A stretch of DNA of 58,935 nucleotides. Source: Onishia taeanensis. Lineage in GTDB: Bacteria; Pseudomonadota; Gammaproteobacteria; Pseudomonadales; Halomonadaceae. Both the position numbers and the translations under genes were made by a program. The stretch lies in NCBI RefSeq assembly GCF_013349955.1, contig NZ_JABVXC010000004.1:1-58935 (forward strand), written 5' to 3'. Below are positions 43,676 to 51,564 of the stretch, piece after piece. The stretch's first letter is position 1. Each line of letters begins with the position of its first letter. The notes under the pieces are model-generated. The model searched no databases. It was not told where the DNA came from and saw only the letters and a program-made list of their open reading frames with translations.

Positions 43676-45144
43676 TACAGCACCAGTACCGATGTGGTCC
43701 GGTGAATGATGTCCAGCACCCAGGACGGCGCAACACCTGTGGCGACAGTGAGCACTAGCAGGGGCGCCACAGCGAGAATTTCGCGCGGGCTCAGATCCGG
43801 CATTTTATTCCAGCGCTCCCGGGGCTCACCCAGAAAGGTTTCACGCAGTGCCTTGAGAAAGGTTCCGGCGATAATGGCAATGCCCAGAATCACGATAACG
43901 GCAATGGGAGTGGTACCGAGAGTCGCGAGGAATATCTGGAACTCAGCCGGGAAGTGCGCGAGGCCCGGGAGACCCAGAGACGCGAAAGCTGCCAGCACAA
44001 AGAGCCAGCCAAGCAGCGGAACTGTTTTGAGCAGGCCACCAAACTCGCTCATTTCGCGGGTCTGGGCACGCTCCTGGATCATGCCCACCAGGAAAAACAG
44101 GGCACCGGTGACCAGACCGTGACTGAACATCTGCAGCACGGCACCGTCCAGAGCGGTGGCACGCACGGCAGGATCCAGTGTTAGCGCAGCCGCGGCGACG
44201 CCGACGATCACGTAGCCCATGTGGTTGACTGAGGTATAGGCCACCAGGCGCTTGAGATCCGTCTGTGCCAGGGCGGCAAAGGCGCCGTAAATCGCGCTGA
44301 CGACACCGAAGAACAGAACAACGATTCCGGCTTCGCGGAAAGCGTCAGGGGTCATTTGCAGGGCGAAGCGCACAAGCCCGTAAGTCCCGAATTTCAACAT
44401 GATGCCAGCCAGGATGACGCTACCAACGGTCGGCGCCTGAACATGGGCTGCCGGCAGCCAGGTATGCAACGGTACGGCGGGAATCTTGACCGCAAAGGTA
44501 ATCAGCATGGCGATCAGCGCCCACATGGCCGCCGCCCCCTCCAGCGGAGGATGGGCAATCCAGGCCCGCATATCGAAGGTAGGATCAGGGCTGCCGAGGT
44601 AAAGCCCCAGAATAGCAAGCAACAATGGCAGGCTGCCCAGCAGGGTGTAGATAAAGAACATCAGCGCTGCACGTTGCCTGTCTTCGTGTCCCCACCCTGC
44701 GATCATGAAATACATCGACACCAGGGAAACTTCAAAGAACACATAGAACAGAATCCCGTCCAGGGCGGTAAAGGTACCGATTGCCGTGGTCTCAAGAAGC
44801 AGGACCAGGGCCACGTAGGCCCGCGGGCGATCGCGAAGCGACGAGGCGTAGATGAGTGCAACCAGGAAAAGCACGGCACTCAGTAGCACCAGCGGCAGGC
44901 TTATGCCATCAACCCCGACCCGATAAGCGGCGCCGATGGCCGGCATCCATTCCAGCTCTTCAACCTGGGAAAAGCCCTCACCACTCACCCCCTGCAGCCA
45001 CATGGCCAGAGCGCCGACCAGAGTCAGGGCGGCACTGACGATCGCTATGCCATGCACTGTCCGCGCCGTCGGCTTCGGCAAACACAGAATCAGCACGGCG
45101 CCGGCGAGAGGCAAAAACAAGGTCAGAGATACGAGTGGTAGCAT
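43675..45144 (-). CDS. nuoM: NuoM-like antiporter-type subunit
   Basis: The 489-residue protein matches NuoM. Conserved channel residues are all visible: Glu in YVFFEVSLVSMYFMIAGWG near residue 136, Lys in TFAVKIPAVPLHTWLPAAHVQAP near 222, Lys in AGIMLKFGTYGLVRF near 252, and Glu in LGLPGLAHFPAEFQIFLATL near 400. Proton translocation therefore looks possible. It starts 15 bases after the end of nuoL, the only intergenic gap in the operon, and no Fe-S or flavin motif is present. Confidence 0.9.
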   Translation of the reverse strand: MLPLVSLTLFLPLAGAVLILCLPKPTARTVHGIAIVSAALTLVGALAMWLQGVSGEGFSQVEELEWMPAIGAAYRVGVDGISLPLVLLSAVLFLVALIYASSLRDRPRAYVALVLLLETTAIGTFTALDGILFYVFFEVSLVSMYFMIAGWGHEDRQRAALMFFIYTLLGSLPLLLAILGLYLGSPDPTFDMRAWIAHPPLEGAAAMWALIAMLITFAVKIPAVPLHTWLPAAHVQAPTVGSVILAGIMLKFGTYGLVRFALQMTPDAFREAGIVVLFFGVVSAIYGAFAALAQTDLKRLVAYTSVNHMGYVIVGVAAAALTLDPAVRATALDGAVLQMFSHGLVTGALFFLVGMIQERAQTREMSEFGGLLKTVPLLGWLFVLAAFASLGLPGLAHFPAEFQIFLATLGTTPIAVIVILGIAIIAGTFLKALRETFLGEPRERWNKMPDLSPREILAVAPLLVLTVATGVAPSWVLDIIHRTTSVLVL

Positions 45145-45159
45145 GAATACAGGGTTCCT

Positions 45160-46983
45160 TTAGAAACTCAGTGAAGCTGAAAACAGGATGACAAGGAGCA
45201 CAGCGGTGGCTACGGCGCTGATCGCCAGGCTGTGATGGATCAGGCCGCTTTGCAGGGTTCTCGCCCGCGCGCCCAGGGCCCGCACACCGGCCACCAGGGC
45301 GAAGATCAGACCGTCGATACCACGCTCATCCCCGCCCCGAACCCAGCGACCCACCGCCAGATTGGCGCGACCGACGCCAAGCGCGGCCGCATAAAGGTGG
45401 CCTTCCAGACGGTCACACCGCCGGGCAACAGCCATTACGGGCCGACCTACCCAGGCGGTGAGCCCGCCCGCAACCACTAGCCCCGATGCTGCCCATTGAT
45501 GGGCAGGCCCAAGCAGACGCTTGACCGGCACCAGCCAGCCCAGCGCCAGACCACCCAAGGCGGCGACGAGTCCGGACAATATGGCGCCGATACCTGCGGT
45601 TTCCGGCACCGGCAGATCAAGCATTGTTTCGAGTGGACCAAAGGCCAGACCCAGGCCTGCGGCGGGGATCGCCAGACCCCAGATGCCAGCGCGCATCCAG
45701 CCAGTACCGGCGACCGGCCGGGTATCGCCGGAGCTCTGCCAGAGCAAGCGTAAAGCCCGGGCCATATAGGCGCCGGTCAGCAGAGTGCCTGCCAGGGCCA
45801 GAGGGCCGAGCCAGACGGCGCCCTGTGCAGACAGAGCGGCGGTGATAACCGCATCCTTGGAGAAGAACCCGCTCAGCGGTGGAATGCCAGCCAGTGCCAG
45901 CGCCGCCAGAGCAAAGCCAGCGAAGGCCCAGGGTCTGGAGCGGCCAACGCCCTTCAGCCGATCGAAAGTGGTATCGCCACGCGCATGCTGGAAATCACCG
46001 GCAGCCAGGAACAGGCTGCTCTTGATGGCAGCATGGGCGAGCAAGTGCAACAGGGCGGCCAGCGGAACCCCGGCGCTCACTGCGATCAGCATCAGGCCGT
46101 ACTGACTGGCCGTAGAAGCCGCGAGCAGGCGTTTGAGATCACGCTCGGCCAGCGCAATCACCCCGGCTGCCACCGTGGTAACGCCACCAACAAGCCCAAT
46201 GGCGAAAAGCGCTTCAGGAGTCAGCAGCGGGGCCGAGCGGATCAGCAGGATCGCGCCCGCCGCCACCAGCGTGGCCGAGTGCAACAACGCCGAGACCGGT
46301 GTCGGGCCCGCCATGGCGCGCATCAGCCAGTCCTGCAGGGGAACCTGGGCCGACTTGCCCATGGCGGCCAGCAGTAACAGAAGCCCGGCCGCGGTCGAGG
46401 CACTACCACCAGCGGTCAGGGAGACGGCAATCTCACTGGTACCTGCCGACCCGATAAGTATGAATACCGCAACGTAAAGCCCGAGATCTGCGCTGCGGGT
46501 ATAGAGGAAAGCGCGGCTGGCTGCGTTCGCGGCTTCGGGCCGCTGGAACCAGAAGCCGATCAGCAGGTAACTGCAGAGGCCGATCAGTTCCCAGGCCGCC
46601 AGCAGCAGAACCCAGTCGCCGGCCAGCACCAGCGCCTGCATGGCGGCCAGGAACAGGGACATTACGGCGTAGAAGCGCGCCTGACCAGACTCTCGCTTCA
46701 TGTAACCGACGGCATGGATCAGCACGAATGTACCCACCGTGGCCACCGTCACGGCCAATAACGCCGTAAGCGGCACGCCGACCAGTCGCAGTGGCATGTC
46801 CGGCAGACCGGGCATAAGTAGGGTTTCGGTCTGACCACTAGCCACCCGGGCCAGAAGCCAGAGGCTTCCCGCCAGGCTGAGCGTTGCGCCAGCCAGGGCC
46901 AGTGCAGGCGGCCACCGGCGCAGTATCAACACGGCCAGGGCGGCGATCAGCGGCGGTAATATCGGCAGGACCACTGCATTCAT
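45160..46983 (-). CDS. nuoL: NuoL-like antiporter-type subunit
   Basis: The 607-residue protein has about sixteen helices and the typical NuoL regions. Glu is in LLLAAWELIGLCSYLLIGFW near residue 140, and Lys in AAMGKSAQVPLQDWLMRAMAGPTPVSALLHSATLVAAG near 211. HAAIKSSLFLAAGDFQHARGDTTFDRL lies near 320, and GIPPLSGFFSKDAVI near 373 carries the conserved KD pair. The C-terminus includes the amphipathic stretch that forms the lateral helix in complex I and a final anchor helix (AISAVATAVLLVILFSASLSF). NuoL-like proteins also work in Mrp antiporters and DAB bicarbonate systems, so the presence of L alone does not prove a redox role. Confidence 0.9.
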   Translation of the reverse strand: MNAVVLPILPPLIAALAVLILRRWPPALALAGATLSLAGSLWLLARVASGQTETLLMPGLPDMPLRLVGVPLTALLAVTVATVGTFVLIHAVGYMKRESGQARFYAVMSLFLAAMQALVLAGDWVLLLAAWELIGLCSYLLIGFWFQRPEAANAASRAFLYTRSADLGLYVAVFILIGSAGTSEIAVSLTAGGSASTAAGLLLLLAAMGKSAQVPLQDWLMRAMAGPTPVSALLHSATLVAAGAILLIRSAPLLTPEALFAIGLVGGVTTVAAGVIALAERDLKRLLAASTASQYGLMLIAVSAGVPLAALLHLLAHAAIKSSLFLAAGDFQHARGDTTFDRLKGVGRSRPWAFAGFALAALALAGIPPLSGFFSKDAVITAALSAQGAVWLGPLALAGTLLTGAYMARALRLLWQSSGDTRPVAGTGWMRAGIWGLAIPAAGLGLAFGPLETMLDLPVPETAGIGAILSGLVAALGGLALGWLVPVKRLLGPAHQWAASGLVVAGGLTAWVGRPVMAVARRCDRLEGHLYAAALGVGRANLAVGRWVRGGDERGIDGLIFALVAGVRALGARARTLQSGLIHHSLAISAVATAVLLVILFSASLSF

Positions 46984-47291
46984 CCTTTAAGGTCCTCCGC
47001 TTCTTCCATCTCTACCGAGCCCTTGGCCCGGAAGCGGGCGATGGCAATGCCAAAGCCGACCGCCATCTCCAGCGCCATAACCGTCATCACCACCAGCACA
47101 AACATCTGGCCGGAATAGGCTTCTGGGTGCAGAAAGCGCCAGAAAGCGACCAGGTTCACCATCGCGCCCGCCAGCATTAGCTCCACGCCCATCATGATCA
47201 TCACCAGATTGGTCTGGGACAGTGCGCCATAGATACCGATACCGAAGAGTATTGCGCCGATCAGAAGCGCTACTATCAGAACTGCGGTCAT
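46980..47291 (-). CDS. nuoK: NuoK-like subunit
   Basis: The 103-residue three-helix protein matches NuoK, also related to MrpC. Both buried glutamates of the family are present: MMGVELMLAGAMVNLVAF (Glu near residue 36) and TVMALEMAVGFGIAIARF (Glu near 72). The C-terminus ends in an acidic tail (VEMEEAEDLKG). It overlaps nuoJ and nuoL by four bases each (ATGA). Its conserved glutamates support a working proton path in the membrane arm. Confidence 0.9.
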   Translation of the reverse strand: MTAVLIVALLIGAILFGIGIYGALSQTNLVMIMMGVELMLAGAMVNLVAFWRFLHPEAYSGQMFVLVVMTVMALEMAVGFGIAIARFRAKGSVEMEEAEDLKG

Positions 47292-47824
47292 TCCGATGAC
47301 TCCTTGTCGTTTTTACTCGCCAGGTTCTGCACCGGAATTGCCACCGCCGTGGCCGCAATCATCGCGGTCAGGATGGTGATGCCAGCGGTTTCGAAGATCA
47401 TCATCGAGCGCCCGAGCAGCTCCATGCCCAGCGCCCGTGTCTGCGCCTCCGCGTCCGGCACCTGGTCCGCCAAGGGACCCCAGTCGGACAGCAGTGCAAT
47501 GGCGATGGCAACAACGGCGGCACTGACCCCGGCACCGATCGAGAAGCGCTTCTGGTGGCTCATATCCATACCGCCAAGCCCACCGGGATCCATCATGAAC
47601 ATCACCATGAAGATGGCCATGATGCTCATCTCCGTGGCCATCATCATGATCTGCAGTACACCCAGAAATTCGGTCTGCATCGCCAGAAACATGCAGCCGA
47701 CGGCGGTCTGCGAAAACAACAGCGCCAGTGCGGAACGGACCATGGACGATGTGCGAAACACCACCAGGCCGAAGCCGATTGCGGCCAGCCCGAACACAGC
47801 GACAAAAAAAGCCTGTGCGTACAT
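47288..47824 (-). CDS. nuoJ: NuoJ-like subunit with a methionine-rich helix
   Basis: The 178-residue protein has five hydrophobic helices and matches NuoJ in length and position. The third helix differs strongly from the family. Where NuoJ has a YAGAIMVLFVFVVMML-type sequence with a conserved Tyr and Gly-Ala bulge, this protein has a run at residues 60-78 with ten Met and a buried Glu (MMMATEMSIMAIFMVMFMM). The next loop reads GGMDMSHQ. Met-rich membrane helices are known from copper transporters such as CTR1; a metal path is speculation. It overlaps nuoH by one base and nuoK by four. Confidence 0.88.
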   Translation of the reverse strand: MYAQAFFVAVFGLAAIGFGLVVFRTSSMVRSALALLFSQTAVGCMFLAMQTEFLGVLQIMMMATEMSIMAIFMVMFMMDPGGLGGMDMSHQKRFSIGAGVSAAVVAIAIALLSDWGPLADQVPDAEAQTRALGMELLGRSMMIFETAGITILTAMIAATAVAIPVQNLASKNDKESSE

Positions 47825-48720
47825 TAGGGAACCACCAGGATCAGTAAACCGACAATAATGATATTAACCAGTGCCAGGGGGATGCCCATAATCCAGCACC
47901 ACCGCATCAGATCCGCCTCGCGAATGCGTGGCAGGTAGCGACCGACGAGCAGCATCGACACGGCTACGGCCAGGGTCTTGATCAGGCTCCAGGCCCAGGG
48001 CGGCAGCAGCGGGCCATGCCAGCCGCCGAGGTAAAACACCGTGGTCGCCGAAGCCAGAGTAACCACCAGCGTCAGTCGGGCCAGGCGCAGCACTGCCAGG
48101 CGCACCCCGGTGTACTCGGCGTCCACACCTCCGCCAAGCTCCCCTTCTGCGGTGGGCAGATCGAAGGGGGCACGGAACGCCAGCGCCATGGCGGCAATGA
48201 AAAACAGCACGAAGCCCAGAGGCTGGTAGACGATGTTCCACAAGCTGCTCTGGGAACCAACGATCGCGGTGTTCACCAGGGACTCTGCACGCATGGCCAC
48301 GGCCGTGATCGGCATGACAATAAGCATGGAATAGGCAATAAGCTGGCCCAGAAAACGCCAGCCGCCGATCATCGCGTAGGCGCCATCCGGCCCCCAGCCA
48401 GCCATGATCACCGCGACCAGCACATAGGCCAGGGCCGCGTTGATGAAGAGCGCGCCGGTGCCCAGGTCCGCGATGATCAGATCCGGCGCCAGCGGCAGGA
48501 CCGCCATGCCAAGCACTGCTACGACCAATAGCAGCACCGGCGCCGCCTCGAAAAAGACCCGGTCCGGCGAGCGCGGCACAATAGATTCACGTCCGAGGTG
48601 AGCCAGGCCGTTGAACAGCGGCGCCGCCGGACTCAGACGCCCAGTGGCCATCCAGCCCTCAATCACAGCCAGCAGCCAGGCGCTGCCAAGCAGCGCGAGC
48701 AAAACGATGGCGACAGTCAC
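47824..48720 (-). CDS. nuoH: NuoH-like subunit with degenerate quinone-channel motifs
   Basis: The 298-residue protein is somewhat shorter than usual NuoH. The C-terminal half is well conserved: FRAPFDLPTAEGELGGGVDAEYTG near residues 184-205, and LPRIREADLMRWCWIMGIPLALVN near 262-285. The N-terminal half is degenerate. The family RIGPNRVGP loop after helix 1 is not recognisable (GWMATGRLSPAAPLFNG here), and the conserved SYE glutamate is replaced in GQLIAYSMLIVM. The start is GTG, overlapping the stop of the B/D fusion gene (GTGA). The changes suggest that quinone access is not needed. Confidence 0.88.
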   Translation of the reverse strand: MTVAIVLLALLGSAWLLAVIEGWMATGRLSPAAPLFNGLAHLGRESIVPRSPDRVFFEAAPVLLLVVAVLGMAVLPLAPDLIIADLGTGALFINAALAYVLVAVIMAGWGPDGAYAMIGGWRFLGQLIAYSMLIVMPITAVAMRAESLVNTAIVGSQSSLWNIVYQPLGFVLFFIAAMALAFRAPFDLPTAEGELGGGVDAEYTGVRLAVLRLARLTLVVTLASATTVFYLGGWHGPLLPPWAWSLIKTLAVAVSMLLVGRYLPRIREADLMRWCWIMGIPLALVNIIIVGLLILVVP

Positions 48721-50666
48721 GAAGTCACCTCCCAGGGCGAAAGGTCCAGTGACCCGACTGCCAGCAGCGCATCGCCCAGTTCCTGGCCCTCGACAAGCTT
48801 CGGGACCAGGCCGATATGGTGACTGCAGGCGGTGTCCAGCTCGTATGACTTAACATGGCCGCGCTCCAGTTTCAGACTTAGCCGGGCCTCGCCGCGCGGA
48901 GTGTCAACGGTTGCCTCACCGGTTCCTGACACATCGCCAACGTCGCGCAGAACCGGCAGCTCCGGTTCTGCGCCCGACTTTATAAGGTCAAGGCTGGCCG
49001 AAATTTCGGCCAGGCGCTGCCACAGGCGCGCCCAGGCATCTCCGCCTTCGTTGGCAGCACTCGCTACGGGGCCGCGCAAACCAGAAGATTCCGTTGGCAG
49101 TATACCGACTCCCATCAGCCGCGATTTAAGCAAAGGCGTTCGTTCAAGGCGGGTACCCAATGTACGCAGCGCTGGCTCCAGGGCAGCAAGACTGTCCCGG
49201 TTAGCCTCTCTGACTTGCAGTTGCAGAGTTGAAGCCCGTTGCGTCAGCCAGGCGAAGCCGAGCTGGCGCCCTAACTGAGCCAGCCAGCCAAGATGACTGG
49301 CGATGCGCTCACGCTCAAGGGCGCCAGTGCGGGCACCGGCGTTTGCCGAATCGTCCTCCAGTCCTGCCGCTTGCTCTATTGCCAGACAAGCCAAAAGACG
49401 GTAGCTCACCGGCGCGAGCGGAATTGCAGCTGACAGATACGCAATGAAGGTCTCGGCATCCATCTCTTCACTTTCTTCAACATTGTCACCTTTGCTGGTC
49501 ACCCCCACCAGGGAGATCGCCTGCCCCTCCGTTACGCCGTCACCATCAAGGGTCAGCGTCAACTTCAGTCCGCCGGGCAAGCCAGGGAAGACCGGACCGA
49601 ACGGCACCTCAAGCCAGTCCATCTGCAGGCCGTCGGCGCTGCGCGGCAGGTCTTTGGTGACTTCAATCATGGACATGAATCCCGAGGAACCATGATCATG
49701 TCCTTCATGATCATGCCCACCGTGATCGTGTTCACCGTGATCGTGTTCACCGTGATCGTGTTCACCGTGATCATGGCCGGAATGTTCATGTTCTGAGTGG
49801 TCGTCAGATTCACGGACTACCAGATCCATGCCGCACTTCGGGCAGCTGCCCGGTTCGTCCCGAACAATTTCGGGGTGCATGGGGCAGGTATATTCGGTCC
49901 CAGCATTTTCGGGAGCGTGTTCCGGTTGGTGTTCGTTATTGTGGTCGTGGTCGTGGCCGTGGTCCTGATCATGGCCATCATGATGCTCATGATGCCCATG
50001 GTGGCTCTGGTGCTCATGGTGGCTCTGGTGCTCCTGGTCATGGCAATGCTCGTGTTCGTGGCCATGGTGTTCGTGATCTTCGTGATGTTCATGATCGCTG
50101 CCGCCTTCAGGGGTCGACTCCCCGGCTTCGCGGGCTACCAGGTCCATGCCACATTTGGGGCAGCTACCCGGCTCATCCTCCACAACTTCGGGATGCATGG
50201 GGCAGACATACTCGATCCTGGCGTGCATTACAGAGGCGTCGAAATCCTCCGGCGAGTCTGTAAAGGCACCGTCAGCCAATGCCCGCTTTAGCTGACCTAC
50301 GGCTTCGGTCAGATCTTCTTGCGAGAGGTCTGAGGAGATATCGTCACCCGATAAAGTCGACGGTGTCTGCCCGCCTACCATGAGAATCGCGCGCGGCCGG
50401 GGCATCTGCGCGTAGAGCACTGCCACGGCATCCCCCATTTTCCCGGGCAGATCTCCGACAATCAGAAGCACGCTGGCATCGCGTGGCGTGGTTGCAATGC
50501 GCAAGCCTGCTGCAGTCACGTCCAGACCATGCGCCAGGGCCACTTCCGGGCCCGGAACGATCAGACAGCTCAGGTTACGCGCCAGGGCCCGGGAAACCAG
50601 CTTCTGCAGCACTGAGTAACGTTTCTGCCGTGCGCCCGTTAGGTTTATTGCTGGATCAGAACTCAT
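48717..50666 (-). CDS. NuoB-like/NuoD-like fusion with two metal-binding modules and His-rich spacers
   Basis: Starting at the ATG that overlaps the nuoA stop (ATGA), the protein has 649 residues. Residues 1-100 resemble NuoB (LRIATTPRDASVLLIVGDLPGKMGDAVAVLYAQMPRPRAILMVGG) but lack all N2 cluster Cys and end where the cluster loop should be. A metal module [20 protein letters not shown] follows at 153-178, then a His/Glu/Asp-rich stretch at 191-248. A second module lies at 259-285 and a second His-rich stretch of GEHDH repeats at 290-326. Residues 345-649 are NuoD-like: LKLTLTLDGDGV, ALERERIASHLGWLAQLGRQLGF near 449, and DTPRGEARLSLKLERG to ELGDALLAVGSLDLSPWE at the end. The quinone-loop His are lost (GPVFPGLPGG). 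It probably sits on the cytoplasmic side as the peripheral arm. Function unknown. Confidence 0.9.
   Translation of the reverse strand: MSSDPAINLTGARQKRYSVLQKLVSRALARNLSCLIVPGPEVALAHGLDVTAAGLRIATTPRDASVLLIVGDLPGKMGDAVAVLYAQMPRPRAILMVGGQTPSTLSGDDISSDLSQEDLTEAVGQLKRALADGAFTDSPEDFDASVMHARIEYVCPMHPEVVEDEPGSCPKCGMDLVAREAGESTPEGGSDHEHHEDHEHHGHEHEHCHDQEHQSHHEHQSHHGHHEHHDGHDQDHGHDHDHNNEHQPEHAPENAGTEYTCPMHPEIVRDEPGSCPKCGMDLVVRESDDHSEHEHSGHDHGEHDHGEHDHGEHDHGGHDHEGHDHGSSGFMSMIEVTKDLPRSADGLQMDWLEVPFGPVFPGLPGGLKLTLTLDGDGVTEGQAISLVGVTSKGDNVEESEEMDAETFIAYLSAAIPLAPVSYRLLACLAIEQAAGLEDDSANAGARTGALERERIASHLGWLAQLGRQLGFAWLTQRASTLQLQVREANRDSLAALEPALRTLGTRLERTPLLKSRLMGVGILPTESSGLRGPVASAANEGGDAWARLWQRLAEISASLDLIKSGAEPELPVLRDVGDVSGTGEATVDTPRGEARLSLKLERGHVKSYELDTACSHHIGLVPKLVEGQELGDALLAVGSLDLSPWEVTS
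49718..49775 (-). repeat. 15-bp tandem repeat coding for GEHDH/GGHDH units
   Basis: On the plus strand CACCGTGATCGTGTT repeats from 49718 with period 15: three perfect units and one partial. On the coding (minus) strand it specifies successive HDHGE units of the second His-rich stretch. Near-identical DNA units suggest recent expansion and possible length variation between strains. Confidence 0.9.
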
Positions 50667-51025
50667 TGCCGCCTGAAAGCCCCCTGACTCCACCCGTAGA
50701 GCAGACCGAGAAAAAGAATGGCAAGAAACACGCCCATATCAAGCAAGGCAACCATTCCTACTTCCTTGTACACAACGGCCCACGGGTACATGAATGCCAT
50801 CTCCATATCGAAAGCCAGAAACAGCAACGCGTATCCATAGTAACGAGCGTGATACCGCCCCCATACCGGATCCCGCGACAGGACTCCGGAACTCGCCGGC
50901 ACATCCTTGCCCGGCTCCCCGCGTGTCGGGCCTATGGCGCGGGACAAGCTGTAAAGGGAAAGCACCATACCCACGGTACCCAGCGCCAGGCCAAGTAGCA
51001 GAACGTATTGCTGCGTAGCGTTCAT
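50663..51025 (-). CDS. nuoA: NuoA-like subunit, first gene of the atypical nuo operon
   Basis: The ATG has GGAGG five bases upstream, the best ribosome binding site of the operon, and gives 120 residues with three membrane helices. The family motif is clear in YYGYALLFLAFDMEMAFMYPWAVVYKEVG near residues 62-90, with the conserved Asp and Glu. The loop between helices 1 and 2 is longer in Pro/Gly/Arg (IGPTRGEPGKDVPASSGVLSRDP) and lacks the usual Cys. The operon continues with the B/D fusion through a four-base overlap. Immediately upstream lies an IS remnant, so the native promoter may have been replaced. Confidence 0.88.
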   Translation of the reverse strand: MNATQQYVLLLGLALGTVGMVLSLYSLSRAIGPTRGEPGKDVPASSGVLSRDPVWGRYHARYYGYALLFLAFDMEMAFMYPWAVVYKEVGMVALLDMGVFLAILFLGLLYGWSQGAFRRQ

Positions 51026-51094
51026 TATTCCTCCAGAGTAGCCAGTTACACGTCGGTGAAATCTATGATCCGGTGGGCGTTGCTTGGCCCATCG

Positions 51095-51408
51095 CCCGAA
51101 CGCTTGACGCACGTTCAATGCTGGAACTAATCAGGGTACAAACCACGCTGCCGGTAGTATTCGGCCAGCTCGGCGTCACTCAGCGCGGCCATTTCACGCA
51201 CGGCATGGAATTTGTCACATCAGCTCTAGCCTTCGGGATCATCCGCCTGGTCGGGCAGCAGACGACCCGCTTTCCGGGCCTTATTCCGCCAGTTGTACAA
51301 CGTGGTCGCCGAGATACCTTCTTCCTCAGCTACCTCCGCGACCGTGCGGTTATGGGGCGGGAATAGCTTCTTGAGGATAGCTTCCCGGCGCTCGTCGGAT
51401 TACTTCAT
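51095..51408 (-). pseudogene. Transposase helix-turn-helix remnant (IS3-type OrfA)
   Basis: On the minus strand an ATG-AAG-TAG start is followed by SDERREAILKKLFPPHNR and EVAEEEGISATTLYNWRNKARKAGRLLPD, then more stops around CDKFHAVREMAALSDAELAEYYRQRGLYPD. The HTH and following coiled-coil residues are typical of IS3-family OrfA proteins. At least four in-frame stops (third codon; after DPEG; after the next Ser; after GLYPD) show that it is dead. It lies just upstream of nuoA on the same strand. Confidence 0.75.
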
Positions 51409-51564
51409 CGGAGCCTCGTCTCGCCCCTCCAGGGTTCAGAGTCTATCAGCCGCTGAGGCTCCAACTAGCTTGACAGTGGGGGATCTTCGTCTGACGTAAA
51501 TACGGGGCACTCCGCACCATCGATGCCGCGTGGAACGACCTGGCGTCGGTGACGACGGGAGCCG

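Noticed and set aside
42311..51025. Reading the nuo genes as the ordinary respiratory complex I of the organism
   Set aside because: Five subunits are missing, the NuoB-like Cys ligands and NuoD-like quinone-loop His are gone, and metal modules are inserted. Position in a metal island also argues against a housekeeping role.
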